A stretch of DNA of 64,000 nt from Hyphococcus sp. (GCA_028281665.1 JANQJK010000004.1:1-64000), one strand, 5' to 3'; positions 42,727 to 51,814 are shown, counted from the stretch's first letter. Notes: generated by a model from the letters alone, not told the origin. Numbers and translations: made by a program.

Positions 42727-42803
42727 TGGCGCGCCCGAAAGGATTCGAACCTCTGACCCCCAGATTCGTAGTCTGGTGCTCTATCCAGCTGAGCTACGGG
42801 CGC
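42727..42803 (-). tRNA. tRNA-Arg (anticodon ACG), CCA encoded; island attachment site
   Basis: A 77-nt cloverleaf on the minus strand. Acceptor GCGCCCG pairs with CGGGCGC, followed by discriminator G and CCA. The anticodon stem CCAGA/TCTGG encloses loop CTACGAA, anticodon ACG. The T arm carries GGTTCGAATCC. Its last 45 bases (42727-42771) are duplicated exactly at 24603-24647, so the island restores the 3' end of the tRNA on integration. Confidence 0.95.
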
Positions 42804-43024
42804 GCGCCTTTGTGTTGGCGTCCGGGCGCCGGTTTTCCGGCGCCGGAGCGCGGGGTTTAGCCCAAGGGCGCGGTTGATTGCAAGCGCGGCGGAAACAGGC
42901 CGCCATAGGCGGGCGCCGGGTCTGCTGGGACGGCTTGCGGGGGGAGACGAACTGGTCGCCGCCTGGGGTCGCATCCATCGGCGTATCACTTTAAGAAGGC
43001 CGCGATCACGACGCCGAGGGGTTC

Positions 43025-44797
43025 ATGCGACACTTATTGCCTATTGCTGCCTTATTGCTTTCCGCGTGCGGCGGGGACGCGGTCGAACGGGACGACGCTA
43101 TTGCCGTCGCCGAGCCGGAAAAACGCTGGTTCGTCGCCGCCGCCAGCCCTTATGCGGCGCAGGCGGGCGCTGCGGTCCTGCGTCGCGGCGGATCGGCCGT
43201 GGACGCGGCGGTGGCGACGCAGGCCGTCCTTGGCCTTGTCGAGCCGCAGTCCTCCGGCCTCGGCGGCGGCGGCTTTCTCATCCACTACGACCCGGCGTCG
43301 AACACCCTTGAGACGTATAACGGCCGAGAGACCGCGCCGGCATCTGCGACCCCGGACCGTTTTCTCACCGACGGCGGCGAGCCGATGAACTTTTACGACG
43401 CCGTCGCCGGCGGTCTGTCTGTCGGCGTGCCGGGTGCGGTGCGCATGCTTGACCTTGCTCATCGCGAGCATGGGCGCTTGCCCTGGGACGCGTTGTTTAC
43501 CGACGCCATTGCGCTGTCGGAGGAGGGGTTTGAGGTGTCGTCGCGCCTCAACAATCTGCTCGGCCGGTTTCACCGCGTAAAAACCATGCCGGCCGCGGCG
43601 GACTATTTCTATGATGAAAGCGGCGCTCCCTGGCCGGTCGGACATGTTTTGAAAAATCCCGCCTATGCGGAAACACTCACGGCTATTGCGACGTCGGGCG
43701 CCGATGCGTTTTACGAGGGCCCTATTGCCGAGGCGATCGTCGACGCGGTGAACGCGGCCCCCAATCCGGGCGGCATGACCCTTGACGACATGGCCGCCTA
43801 CCGGCCTGAGAAGGTTGATCCCGTTTGTTCGGGCTATCGCAGCTACCAGATCTGCTCCATGGCGCCGCCGAGTTCGGGCGGGGTGACCACATTGCAGATT
43901 CTGTCGATGCTGGAGCCGTTCGATCTCGCCGGGGCGGGCGCGTTTTCAGTGGAGGCGCTGCATCTTCTCTTTGAGGCAAGCCGGCTTGCCTATGCGGACC
44001 GCGATGAGTTTCTCGCTGACAACAAGCAGCTTGCCGAGCAGGGCGGTTTAACGCCCGCGCAGGTGATTTCCGGTCTGCTCAGCCCGGACTATCTGACCAT
44101 GCGCGCCGCCCTGATTGACGCCGCCGCGGCCGCTGAGGAAGTCGCAGCCGGCGACCCGTCGCAATACGCTGATGACGGCGCCGGCGTGTGGGAACCCATG
44201 GGCAAGGACGCATCGCCCGAGCCGCCGTCGACAAGTCACTTTGTCATTGTCGATGGCGACGGCAATGTCGTTTCGATGACGGCGACGGTCGAATTCGCCT
44301 TCGGCAGCCATCTGATGGCCGGCGGCATGATCCTGAACAATCAGCTTACGGACTTTTCGTTCCTGCCGGAGCGCGACGGCCGGCCCGTCGCCAACGCCGT
44401 CGGCCCGGGCAAGCGCCCGCGCAGTTCAATGAGCCCGGTTATCGTGTTTGACGATGAGGGCGACTTTTACGCAGCGCTCGGCTCTCCGGGCGGGCCGGCG
44501 ATCATCGGGTTCGTGGTGAAAACCCTGATTGCGCTGATTGACTGGGAGATGCCCATGCAGGCGGCGGTCGATGCGCCGAATGTCGTTTATCCGCGCGGGC
44601 AGGCCGTTATTGAAGAAGACGCCATCGACGATCAGGTGATTGCGGGGCTGGAGGCGAAAGGTCACTCCATCCTTGAGCGCGCGCTGGCGAGCGGCGTTCA
44701 GGCCGTGCGCGTTCGCGAAGACGGAACCTTTGAGGGCGCCGCGGACCCGCGCCGGGAAGGCGTCTGGCTGACGGGCGTTGTGGAGGCGGACAACTAA
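43025..44797 (+). CDS. ggt: gamma-glutamyltransferase (glutathione hydrolase), lipoprotein
   Basis: A 590-aa enzyme that splits glutathione and other gamma-glutamyl compounds in the periplasm. It begins with a lipoprotein signal (RHLLPIAALLLSACGGD). The large-subunit region has ASPYAAQAGAAVLRRGGSAV with DAAVATQAVLGLVEP and the oxyanion part GLGGGGFLIHYD. The autoprocessing Thr starts the small subunit at PPSTSHFVIVDGDGNVVSMT. Later PRSSMSPVIVFDDEGDFYAA and LGSPGGPAIIGFVVKT are conserved. The gene is first right of the island and overlaps the convergent histidine kinase by four bases. Confidence 0.93.
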   Translation: MRHLLPIAALLLSACGGDAVERDDAIAVAEPEKRWFVAAASPYAAQAGAAVLRRGGSAVDAAVATQAVLGLVEPQSSGLGGGGFLIHYDPASNTLETYNGRETAPASATPDRFLTDGGEPMNFYDAVAGGLSVGVPGAVRMLDLAHREHGRLPWDALFTDAIALSEEGFEVSSRLNNLLGRFHRVKTMPAAADYFYDESGAPWPVGHVLKNPAYAETLTAIATSGADAFYEGPIAEAIVDAVNAAPNPGGMTLDDMAAYRPEKVDPVCSGYRSYQICSMAPPSSGGVTTLQILSMLEPFDLAGAGAFSVEALHLLFEASRLAYADRDEFLADNKQLAEQGGLTPAQVISGLLSPDYLTMRAALIDAAAAAEEVAAGDPSQYADDGAGVWEPMGKDASPEPPSTSHFVIVDGDGNVVSMTATVEFAFGSHLMAGGMILNNQLTDFSFLPERDGRPVANAVGPGKRPRSSMSPVIVFDDEGDFYAALGSPGGPAIIGFVVKTLIALIDWEMPMQAAVDAPNVVYPRGQAVIEEDAIDDQVIAGLEAKGHSILERALASGVQAVRVREDGTFEGAADPRREGVWLTGVVEADN

Positions 44798-46215
44798 TGC
44801 GCGGCGCCCGGCAGGGATATCCTGAATTCCGTTCCGTCTGCGCCGGTTCGCGACAGCGATAACCCGCCGCCATGGGCGCGGGCGATTTCCGCGGCGATGG
44901 CAAGGCCAAGCCCCGATCCGCCGGGCTTTTGCGAGCCCTTAAACGGCTCGAACAAATCCGCCCGGGCGTGTTCGGGCAAGCCCGGGCCGCTATCGGCAAC
45001 GCAAATTTTGACGTCGCGGTCATTCACGTCCGCGCAAATGGTAAGTTTGCCAATGCTTGCGTCCGTCACGTCCTGTTCCTTAGGCGCGATTGCTTCAACC
45101 GCATTGCGCGCAAGATTAAACAGGCACCGATAGAGCTGCGCGCGATCGGCATTGATGGTAAGGTCGCGCGGGCACTCATTCTCCCCGACAACATAGGTCG
45201 ACGCGGTATCTTCAAGGACTTCGTCGACGAGATCGTGCAGAAGAAACGACGAATGATCGAGATTGCGGGCTTCCATGCCGCCGAATGACAAGGTGTCCCG
45301 GCTTAATGCGATCGCGCGATCAAGGGCGCTGATCAGGCGCGGGCTGAGTTTGCGCACGGCCGGATCATCTGACTTTGCGAGGCGGTCGGACATCAATTGC
45401 GCAGACGCCAGGATGTTGCGCAAATCATGACTGATTTTGGAAATGCCGGCGCCGAGCGCCGCCAGGCGCCGTCGTTCGCCGAGCAGTTCGTTGATGCGTT
45501 GCTGCATCATGGCGAGGCTGCGTTCGGCGGCGCCGATTTCGTCGTCGCGCTGGCTCGGAACATGGATCAGCGTTGCGCGATCGGGATCGGATTCGAATGC
45601 CGCCATGTTCCTCGTAAGACGCTGTACGGGATGCACGATCATGCGGTTAAAGACGTAGAACAGTAACGCTGCGGTCATTGAAGAGATGATCAGCGACAGG
45701 AAAAGTATGTTCCGCGCGTACACCCGCAGATCGTCGCGAAGGTCGGCCTGTGAAACGACAATGTCCAGGATTTCTTCCGATGCTTCCATCGGCCGCGCCG
45801 TGACCTGAATAAGAGACTGCCCGTCTGAAAAGATGGCGCCCCAGGCGTCCGCAATCAGCGACGTCGGCAGCATGTTGTCCATATCGACGCGGTGAATTTT
45901 TTGCGAGCCGTGCGGGTCGATCTCCGGCGCCAGGATCAGAACGCGCACATCGCCCCGCTTTGCCGTAACGCCCCGAACGCCGGCGGTCTCAAAAAGCATC
46001 TTGGCGTCTTCTTCGGTAATCATCCGGCCGCGAGGGCCTTCCAGCGCGACACTGACGAGATAGGCCGTCTCGATGCGGGCGTTGAACCAGTCGATGCGCC
46101 GTTTCGATACGGACGGGATCATCACGACCATTTCCGCCAGCAGGACGAACAGAACCGTCAGAAACAGGAGGCGCGTCGTTAACGATCGTGACGGAATGGT
46201 CGGGCGCGCGGTCAT
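44794..46215 (-). CDS. membrane sensor histidine kinase without an adjacent response regulator
   Basis: A 473-aa two-component kinase. ATG 46215, eleven bases after the upstream stop, is chosen; the frame runs on into the oxidoreductase gene. Helix 1 is LLFLTVLFVLLAEMVVMIP and a periplasmic sensor region (about 45-165) follows. Helix 2 is NILFLSLIISSMTAALLFYV, then a HAMP domain. The phospho-acceptor His is in GISKISHDLRNILASAQLMS. The ATPase domain shows CLFNLARNAVEAIAP (N box), CVADSGPGLPEHARADLFEP (G1) and SGLGLAIAAEIARAHGGGL (G2). It is third in an operon with TVP38 and the disulfide oxidoreductase; its partner regulator is not in view. Confidence 0.92.
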   Translation of the reverse strand: MTARPTIPSRSLTTRLLFLTVLFVLLAEMVVMIPSVSKRRIDWFNARIETAYLVSVALEGPRGRMITEEDAKMLFETAGVRGVTAKRGDVRVLILAPEIDPHGSQKIHRVDMDNMLPTSLIADAWGAIFSDGQSLIQVTARPMEASEEILDIVVSQADLRDDLRVYARNILFLSLIISSMTAALLFYVFNRMIVHPVQRLTRNMAAFESDPDRATLIHVPSQRDDEIGAAERSLAMMQQRINELLGERRRLAALGAGISKISHDLRNILASAQLMSDRLAKSDDPAVRKLSPRLISALDRAIALSRDTLSFGGMEARNLDHSSFLLHDLVDEVLEDTASTYVVGENECPRDLTINADRAQLYRCLFNLARNAVEAIAPKEQDVTDASIGKLTICADVNDRDVKICVADSGPGLPEHARADLFEPFKGSQKPGGSGLGLAIAAEIARAHGGGLSLSRTGADGTEFRISLPGAAH

Positions 46216-46226
46216 CGTTTTGTTGC

Positions 46227-47645
46227 TTAGTCGAAAATCGAGAGGAGAGAAACGAGTTTTCGCGTGCGGCCTGAAAAGAGCGCCGGCGTGTACCATTGGC
46301 CGGCGGCGCGTTTCGATATCTCGCCGCGGGTGGGGTAGGGGGCGATGTAATTGGTGAACGACTTTATCTTTTGACGGTTCGCCAGCGCATAGGCCCATGG
46401 CTGGATCAGATCGCCGGCGTCCTTGCCGACAATCGATGCGCCGAGGATCTCGCCGTTTTTCTTCGTCATGACCTTGATCAGGCCGCGCGTGTCGCGTTCC
46501 GTCTGGGCCCTGTCGTTTTCATCGGCGCGCCAATAGACGGTTTTTGCGTCGTCGTGGCGTTCCTTCGCTTCGCGCTCGGTGAGGCCGGCCTGCGCCAGTT
46601 CGGGATCGCTGTAGGTGACCCATGGCGCGAGATGTTCGTTGTTTTTCGTAAACGGCAATTTGAAAAGGATTTTCGAAACAAGAACTGATGCGTGATAGCC
46701 GGCGACATGGGTAAACTGTCGCCCGCCGGCGACGTCGCCCATGGCGTAAACCCGCTTGTTTGTTGTGCGAAGGCCGTTGTCGACCTTGATTCCTTTTTGG
46801 TCGTACTCAACGCCCGCGGCTTCGAGATTTAACCCGTCGACCGTGGGCGTGCGTCCGACCGCAACGAGGAGGTGCGTGCCCGATACCGTTTGCTGGCCTG
46901 CGCGCACGGTGACGCCGTCTTCGTCCCCGGAAACATTTTCGACCATTGCGCCTTCGATGAGGCGCACGCCGTCTTCTTTCAGTTGTGCACGGACGACTTC
47001 CACCAGCTCCGGATCGTCCTTGCCGAGAATGCTTGGCGCGCCTTCGATGATCGTTGCCTCCGATCCGAGGCGTGCATGGGCCTGGGCCAGTTCTACGCCG
47101 ATCGGGCCCCCGCCGATGACGATGAGATGCTTAGGCTGTTTGCGGTTTTCAAAGATGGTTTCGTTGGTGAGATAGGGCGTCCCTTTGAGCCCTTCGATCG
47201 GCGGGACGAAGGCGCGCGATCCCGTGGCGACGACAATATGCTTGGCGTTGACGGTGACGCCGCCGCCTTCAACGGTTCGCTCGCCAGTAAAGGCCGCATG
47301 GTCGCGAATGACGTTGACGCCGAAGCCTTCAAACCGTTCCTGACTGTCGACCGGCGCGATCGCGGCGATCACGCCGTGAACGTGATCCATGACGGCGGCG
47401 AAATCGATTTCCGGTTCGACCGGTTGCACGCCGAACCTGGCCGAATTGCGCATGGCGTGCGCGCGGGACGCCGCGGCGATAAGCGCCTTTGAGGGCACGC
47501 AGCCGGTATTGAGGCAGTCTCCGCCCATTTCGCCTTTTTCGAAAAGGACGACTTTGCGGCCCAGTTGCGCTGCGCCTGCGGCGAGGGAAAGCCCGCCCGA
47601 GCCGGCCCCGATAATGCAAAGGTCAGCCTTGATCTTCTTAGTCAT
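46227..47645 (-). CDS. FAD-dependent disulfide oxidoreductase (dihydrolipoyl dehydrogenase / mercuric reductase-like)
   Basis: A 472-aa flavoenzyme. FAD site ADLCIIGAGSGGLSLAAGAA, redox-active pair in GGDCLNTGCVPSKALIAAAS, NAD(P) site HLIVIGGGPIGVELAQAHAR, and a second FAD contact VYAMGDVAGGRQFTHVAG. The dimerisation domain has PWVTYSDPELAQAGLTEREA. The end lacks the HxxxxE of true dihydrolipoyl dehydrogenases, and no 2-oxoacid dehydrogenase genes are near. It therefore belongs to the group often paired with TVP38-family genes, whose substrate is uncertain. It overlaps TVP38 by eight bases. Confidence 0.88.
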   Translation of the reverse strand: MTKKIKADLCIIGAGSGGLSLAAGAAQLGRKVVLFEKGEMGGDCLNTGCVPSKALIAAASRAHAMRNSARFGVQPVEPEIDFAAVMDHVHGVIAAIAPVDSQERFEGFGVNVIRDHAAFTGERTVEGGGVTVNAKHIVVATGSRAFVPPIEGLKGTPYLTNETIFENRKQPKHLIVIGGGPIGVELAQAHARLGSEATIIEGAPSILGKDDPELVEVVRAQLKEDGVRLIEGAMVENVSGDEDGVTVRAGQQTVSGTHLLVAVGRTPTVDGLNLEAAGVEYDQKGIKVDNGLRTTNKRVYAMGDVAGGRQFTHVAGYHASVLVSKILFKLPFTKNNEHLAPWVTYSDPELAQAGLTEREAKERHDDAKTVYWRADENDRAQTERDTRGLIKVMTKKNGEILGASIVGKDAGDLIQPWAYALANRQKIKSFTNYIAPYPTRGEISKRAAGQWYTPALFSGRTRKLVSLLSIFD

Positions 47646-48378
47646 TTGCCTGCTTGCCTAACGCCGCCGCCTGCTTGTTGAGACGCTTCAGGACAACCGG
47701 CAACAAGGCGAGCAGCGCCAGGCCGACGATCGGCAGCAGGGTCTGCGGTTGCAGGAGAATGCCCGACAGGGTGACGTCTTCGCCGGCGTCAAAGGCCGCG
47801 CCGGCGGCGGCGCCGATGCTGGCGTAAACGAACGTGCCCGGAATAATGCCGAAAAAGGTGCCGACGACAAAGTTGCGCAATGAGACGCCGAGAAGACCGG
47901 CGGCGATGTTGATCGCCCAGAAGGGAAACGCGGGAATAAGACGAAGCACGAACATGTAGTTCAGCTCGTCTTCGTGAAACCCCCGTTCCATCTTTTTCAC
48001 GAAGCCGCCGGCGCGTTCGTGCAGGAAGTCGGCGAGCGCCGTTTTCGCGGCGAGAAAAATTGCCGTTGCGCCGAGGGTTGCGGCAAAAACGATGGCGGGA
48101 ACGCCAACGGTCAGCCCGAAGAGATAGCCGCCGAAAATGGTCAGGATCGAAGCGCCCGGGAAGGATATCGCCACGGCGGCGGCGTAGACGGCGATGAATA
48201 TAGTGACGGCGAGGACTGGCCGCGCGTTCACAACGTCCTGGAGCAAGTCGCGATTGTCTCTAAGCGATGCCAAGGTGAACCAGTGATGCAAATCCAAGGC
48301 GAAAAACGCCGCGAGCGCGACGCCGGCGACAGCGATGGGCAGAAAGCGTTTGAGCGTTGATTTTCCGGCGTCGGCCAT
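47638..48378 (-). CDS. TVP38/TMEM64 (VTT-domain) inner-membrane protein
   Basis: A 246-aa membrane protein. Hydrophobic segments include FLPIAVAGVALAAFFALDLH and RPVLAVTIFIAVYAAAVAIS. The VTT motif region has FPGASILTIFGGYLFGLTVG and FVLRLIPAFPFWAINIAAGL with LGVSLRNFVVGTFFGIIPGT. The family moves or flips lipids in eukaryotes and in DedA relatives; the bacterial role is unclear. It is first in an operon with the oxidoreductase and the kinase, which suggests an envelope-redox function. Confidence 0.9.
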   Translation of the reverse strand: MADAGKSTLKRFLPIAVAGVALAAFFALDLHHWFTLASLRDNRDLLQDVVNARPVLAVTIFIAVYAAAVAISFPGASILTIFGGYLFGLTVGVPAIVFAATLGATAIFLAAKTALADFLHERAGGFVKKMERGFHEDELNYMFVLRLIPAFPFWAINIAAGLLGVSLRNFVVGTFFGIIPGTFVYASIGAAAGAAFDAGEDVTLSGILLQPQTLLPIVGLALLALLPVVLKRLNKQAAALGKQAND

Positions 48379-48538
48379 GGTCTTTCCTCAAATGACGGGA
48401 TCGCGTCGCCATGCGCCGGATCGGGGCCCTACCTAACTGGCGGGGGCCGCGGGCCCAAGTCAACTTAGAGGCGCGTCTGCTCACAAAGCCGCGAAGCACG
48501 AAATCCGGCAAAACCGCTGATTTTCGCGCTTTCGCCGG

Positions 48539-48566
48539 TTGACGGGGCTGGGTCTTGGGGCTATCT
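48539..48566 (+). promoter_or_regulatory. promoter of the rpmH-rnpA-yidC run
   Basis: A -35 TTGACG (48539-48544), a 16-bp spacer and -10 CTATCT (48561-48566) stand about 48 bp before rpmH. Confidence 0.6.
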
Positions 48567-48614
48567 CCCCGCGCTCGCGCAAGGATTATGAGACGAATCT
48601 AAGGAACGGGACCC

Positions 48615-48749
48615 ATGAAACGGACCTTTCAACCGAGCCGGCTAAAACGCAAGCGCCGCCATGGTTTTCGTGCGCGCAAGGCCACTGCGGCCGGCCGCAA
48701 GGTTCTGGCGCGCCGTCGCTCCAAGGGCCGCAAAAAGCTCTCCGCATAG
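48615..48749 (+). CDS. rpmH: 50S ribosomal protein L34
   Basis: A 44-aa, extremely basic ribosomal protein. It begins [20 protein letters not shown] and ends [12 protein letters not shown], the exact family pattern and length. AGGAACGG is the ribosome-binding site. It is followed after 59 bp by rnpA, the universal bacterial order. Confidence 0.98.
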   Translation: MKRTFQPSRLKRKRRHGFRARKATAAGRKVLARRRSKGRKKLSA

Positions 48750-48808
48750 GCGGGACGCGAAAATTGCCGGAAAATCAATCCGGTAACGACAATCATTCGA
48801 GGCTGACC

Positions 48809-49144
48809 GTGGTCACGCTCAAGAAACGGCGGGACTTTTTGGCGTTGCGCAATGCGTCGAAGACCGGCACGCCGGCATTCCTGCTGGCCGGTCGCCGAAA
48901 CCGGGAGGCCGGCGACACGGCCCGGGTGGGGCTGACGGTTACCAAAAAACTGGGCGGGGCGGTTGTACGCAACCGGATTCGCCGCCGCCTGAGGGCCGCC
49001 GTCCGGGAGGTTTTTCCCGGTGCGGCCTCGCCGGGCATGGATTATGTTCTCATCGCCAGAGGGGCGGCGGAGACGCGATCTTACGCCGCGATCCTTGACG
49101 ATATGAAGCGGGCCCTTTTAAGGCTCGCTCGCGATATTAAATAA
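48809..49144 (+). CDS. rnpA: ribonuclease P protein component
   Basis: A 111-aa protein that assists the catalytic RNA in maturing tRNA 5' ends. The signature is GGAVVRNRIRRRLRAAVREV. The N-terminus TLKKRRDFLALRNASK is typical. GTG 48809 is chosen because GAGG lies six bases upstream and the open frame above it runs through rpmH. It lies 63 bp before yidC. Confidence 0.95.
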   Translation: MVTLKKRRDFLALRNASKTGTPAFLLAGRRNREAGDTARVGLTVTKKLGGAVVRNRIRRRLRAAVREVFPGAASPGMDYVLIARGAAETRSYAAILDDMKRALLRLARDIK

Positions 49145-49207
49145 CGCCGGCGTGAAGGCCCGGCGCTTCGATTACCGGAACCATCCAGGACAGCCTCAGG
49201 ACAACCC

Positions 49208-51019
49208 ATGGACCGCAATCTCATCCTAGCCATCGCGCTCTCCATGGGCGTGCTTTTGTTCTGGGACATCTTCATTTCCGGCCCCCAGCGCGAGGCCTTT
49301 CGGGAGGCCCAGGAAACGGCGGAAGCGGAAGCAGCCGCCGACGAGGAAGGCGGGGAAATCGACGACGCCGACATAGCCGGACTTACCAGGAATACGGAGG
49401 CCGGGGCCGCGGTGTCTCTGGAAGAGGCGCTGGCCGAATCGTCGGGCCGCGTGCCGATCCGCACCGAAACCCTTGAAGGCTCCATCAACCTCACTGGCGG
49501 TCGCATCGACGATCTGACGCTGTTGCAGTATCGCGAGACCCTTGACGAGGACAGCGCTAATATTCGCCTTCTCAACCCGCGATCGGCCGCGCACGGACAT
49601 TACGTGCAACTGGGCTGGATCGCCGGCGGCGACGCCGCGCAGGCTGCCGTCTGGACCGTACCCAACGGAGCGGAGCTGACGCCGCAAACGCCCGTTACCA
49701 TGACCCGGCGTCAGGGCGATCTGGTTTTCGAGAAAACGATTTCGATCGACGAGAACTACATGTTCGAGGTCGACCAGACCGTGCGCAACGAAGGGAGCGA
49801 CGCGTTGTTGCTGACGCCTTATGCGCTCGTCATCCAGCGCGGCATTCCCGAAGACTTTACGAACTTCATGATCCTCCATGAGGGTCCGCTCGGCGTCATC
49901 GGCAAGGCGCTTTATGAGCGCAAGTACAAAAAGCTCGCCAAGAACCCCGACAAGAAAGTCGAGGAATCCGGCGCCGGCGGGTGGGTCGGCATCACCAACA
50001 AATACTGGCTCGCCGCTGCGGTGCCGCCGCAGGACGAAGAGATGAAGGCGACGCTCGATAATATTGGCAGCGCCGACGAACCAGTCTTTCGGGCGACATA
50101 CGCACTGCCGCAACGAGGCCTTGCCGCCGGCGAGACGCTGACGCTCACCTCTCACATTTTCGGCGGGCCGAAAGACGTTGATATCCTGCAATCCTACGAG
50201 GCGAAACCGGAAGACGGCGGCCTTGGGGTTTACGACTTCGACAAGGCGGTCGACTGGGGCCATCTCTTCATCCTGACGCGCCCGATTTTCTATACGCTCA
50301 ATTTCTTCGGCGATCTCACGGGTAATTTCGGCGTCGCGATTTTGATCCTGACCCTGATCGTCAAGGGCCTTCTCTTCCCGATCGCCAATAAGGGCTTTGA
50401 GTCCATGGCGAAGATGAAAAAATTGCAGCCGGAAGTTGAAGCCTTGCGTAAGCGTTATCCTGACGACCGCATGAAGATGCAGCAGGAGATGATGGCGCTC
50501 TACAAGAAAGAGAAAATGAATCCGCTCGCAGGGTGCCTGCCGATTCTGATTCAGATGCCGATTTTCTACGCGCTTTACAAAACGCTGTTCGTGACTCTCG
50601 AAATGCGTCACGAGCCGTTTATTTTCTGGATCAAGGATTTGTCGGCGCCCGATCCGACGACGATTTTCAATCTCTTTGGCATCCTGCCGTTCGACCCGAC
50701 GGCGGCGCCGGTTGTCGGCGCATTTCTCGGCATCGGCGTTCTGCCGATCCTCATGGGCGTTTCCATGTGGTTCCAGACAAAGCTGAACCCGCCGCCCACC
50801 GATCCGGTCCAGGCGCAGGTTTTCGCCATGCTGCCATTTGTCTTTGTCTTTATTTTCGCGCCGTTTGCTGCGGGCCTTGTGCTTTACTGGTTCTGGAACA
50901 CCTTCCTCGGCATCCTCCAGCAGATGCTGATCATGAAAAAGAACGGCGTCGAAGTGGACTGGGGCGAGCGCCTGCCATTCATGAAGCCGAAGAAGAAGGC
51001 ACCGGCGCCGGGGGAGTGA
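49208..51019 (+). CDS. yidC: membrane protein insertase YidC
   Basis: A 603-aa inner-membrane insertase and foldase. N-terminal helix LILAIALSMGVLLFWDIFIS is followed by a large periplasmic beta-domain (about 60-350) and the conserved core. That core is FGVAILILTLIVKGLLFPIA with NKGFESMAKMKKLQPEVEAL, then KKEKMNPLAGCLPILIQMPI with FYALYKTLFVTLEMRHEPFI, and FAPFAAGLVLYWFWNTFLGI. The basic C-terminal tail (KPKKKAPAPGE) helps ribosome contact. It is third in the rpmH operon. Confidence 0.97.
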   Translation: MDRNLILAIALSMGVLLFWDIFISGPQREAFREAQETAEAEAAADEEGGEIDDADIAGLTRNTEAGAAVSLEEALAESSGRVPIRTETLEGSINLTGGRIDDLTLLQYRETLDEDSANIRLLNPRSAAHGHYVQLGWIAGGDAAQAAVWTVPNGAELTPQTPVTMTRRQGDLVFEKTISIDENYMFEVDQTVRNEGSDALLLTPYALVIQRGIPEDFTNFMILHEGPLGVIGKALYERKYKKLAKNPDKKVEESGAGGWVGITNKYWLAAAVPPQDEEMKATLDNIGSADEPVFRATYALPQRGLAAGETLTLTSHIFGGPKDVDILQSYEAKPEDGGLGVYDFDKAVDWGHLFILTRPIFYTLNFFGDLTGNFGVAILILTLIVKGLLFPIANKGFESMAKMKKLQPEVEALRKRYPDDRMKMQQEMMALYKKEKMNPLAGCLPILIQMPIFYALYKTLFVTLEMRHEPFIFWIKDLSAPDPTTIFNLFGILPFDPTAAPVVGAFLGIGVLPILMGVSMWFQTKLNPPPTDPVQAQVFAMLPFVFVFIFAPFAAGLVLYWFWNTFLGILQQMLIMKKNGVEVDWGERLPFMKPKKKAPAPGE

Positions 51020-51079
51020 TGTCGCCCCAAACGATGCGCGCACGCCTGTCGTGCTACAGAGTAACTCGTTCTCCGTTCT

Positions 51080-51151
51080 TCCCGGCGAAAGCCGGAATCC
51101 AGAGCGGCGCGCCTCAGCTTATACGTTTCTGGGCCCCGGCTTTCGCCGGGG
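51080..51151. repeat. paired inverted palindromic repeats between yidC and ysxC
   Basis: Two palindromic units face each other: TTCTTCCCGGCGAAAGCCGG... and ...CCGGCTTTCGCCGGGGACA, each with CCGGC/GCCGG arms. The loop between them is about 25 bp. The unit is of the same sequence type as the ends of the GIY-YIG unit at 51836-52217, but without the gene. Confidence 0.65.
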
Positions 51152-51175
51152 ACATCGGATCGTTAGGTTTGCGCG

Positions 51176-51814
51176 ATGGTTTCTGATGAATTTTCGCCAG
51201 CCGAAATCGAAGCCGGCCGCAAACTGTTCGCGCAGGAAGCGACCTTCATGCTCGGCGTCGTTAAACTCGACGACTTGCCTGACGAGGGGCCCGCGGAAGT
51301 TGCGTTCGCCGGCCGGTCAAATGTCGGCAAATCAACGCTGCTGAACGCGCTGACCAATCAGAGCGGTCTTGCGCGCGCATCCAACACGCCCGGCCGCACG
51401 CGGGAGATCAACTATTTCGATCTCGACCGGAAGCTGCGCCTCGTCGATCTGCCGGGCTATGGCTATGCGAAAGTCTCAAGAAAGGAATCGGAGGCGTGGA
51501 ATCGCCTGACCCGCGACTTTCTCCGGGGGCGCTCTGTGTTGCGTCGCGTTTGCGTCCTCGTCGATTCCCGGCACGGGCTGAAACCAGGCGACCATGAAAT
51601 CATGGATATGCTCGACGAGGCGGCGGTGAACTATCAGATCGTTCTGACCAAGACCGACAAGGTGAAGCCGACGGCGCTCAACATGCTGATCGAAAAAACG
51701 GCGCAGTCCATCGTAAAGCGCCCGGCCGCGCACCCGGTCGTGCGCGCAACGTCGTCGGAAAAGGGCGACGGCATCCCCGAGCTGCGCGCCGAACTCGCGG
51801 CGCTGGCGGAATAG
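51176..51814 (+). CDS. ysxC: ribosome biogenesis GTPase YsxC/EngB
   Basis: A 212-aa GTPase of large-subunit assembly. G1 is VAFAGRSNVGKSTLLNALTN, G2 NTPGRTREINYF, G3 RLVDLPGYGYAKVSRKE, G4 VLTKTDKVKP and G5 RATSSEKGDG. Length and motif spacing are normal. It is separated from yidC only by the palindromic repeat pair, so it is probably part of the same transcription unit. ATG 51176 opens the family's usual N-terminus. Confidence 0.95.
   Translation: MVSDEFSPAEIEAGRKLFAQEATFMLGVVKLDDLPDEGPAEVAFAGRSNVGKSTLLNALTNQSGLARASNTPGRTREINYFDLDRKLRLVDLPGYGYAKVSRKESEAWNRLTRDFLRGRSVLRRVCVLVDSRHGLKPGDHEIMDMLDEAAVNYQIVLTKTDKVKPTALNMLIEKTAQSIVKRPAAHPVVRATSSEKGDGIPELRAELAALAE

Larger units (their letters stand above)
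24603..42771. mobile_element. 18-kb genomic island integrated in tRNA-Arg
   Basis: The island is bounded by a 45-bp exact direct repeat of the tRNA-Arg 3' end. The intact tRNA lies at the right end, with integrase, a small gene and an excisionase-like gene beside it and pointing at it. TGTAAACG repeats stand just inside both ends. The cargo is four exported peptidases, a zinc-starvation module, a ParB-like protein and an XRE regulator. No conjugation genes, relaxase or structural phage genes are seen, so it is an integrative element without its own transfer machinery. The integrase is frameshifted, so the island may now be fixed. Confidence 0.88.

Noticed and set aside
48539-48808. N-terminal extension of rnpA
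   Set aside because: It reads through rpmH in another frame; GTG 48809 has a ribosome-binding site and the family start.
49226-51043. A 605-aa open frame on the minus strand across yidC
   Set aside because: It is the exact antisense of a clear yidC; the frame is open because of GC-rich codon bias, and the translation shows no domain.
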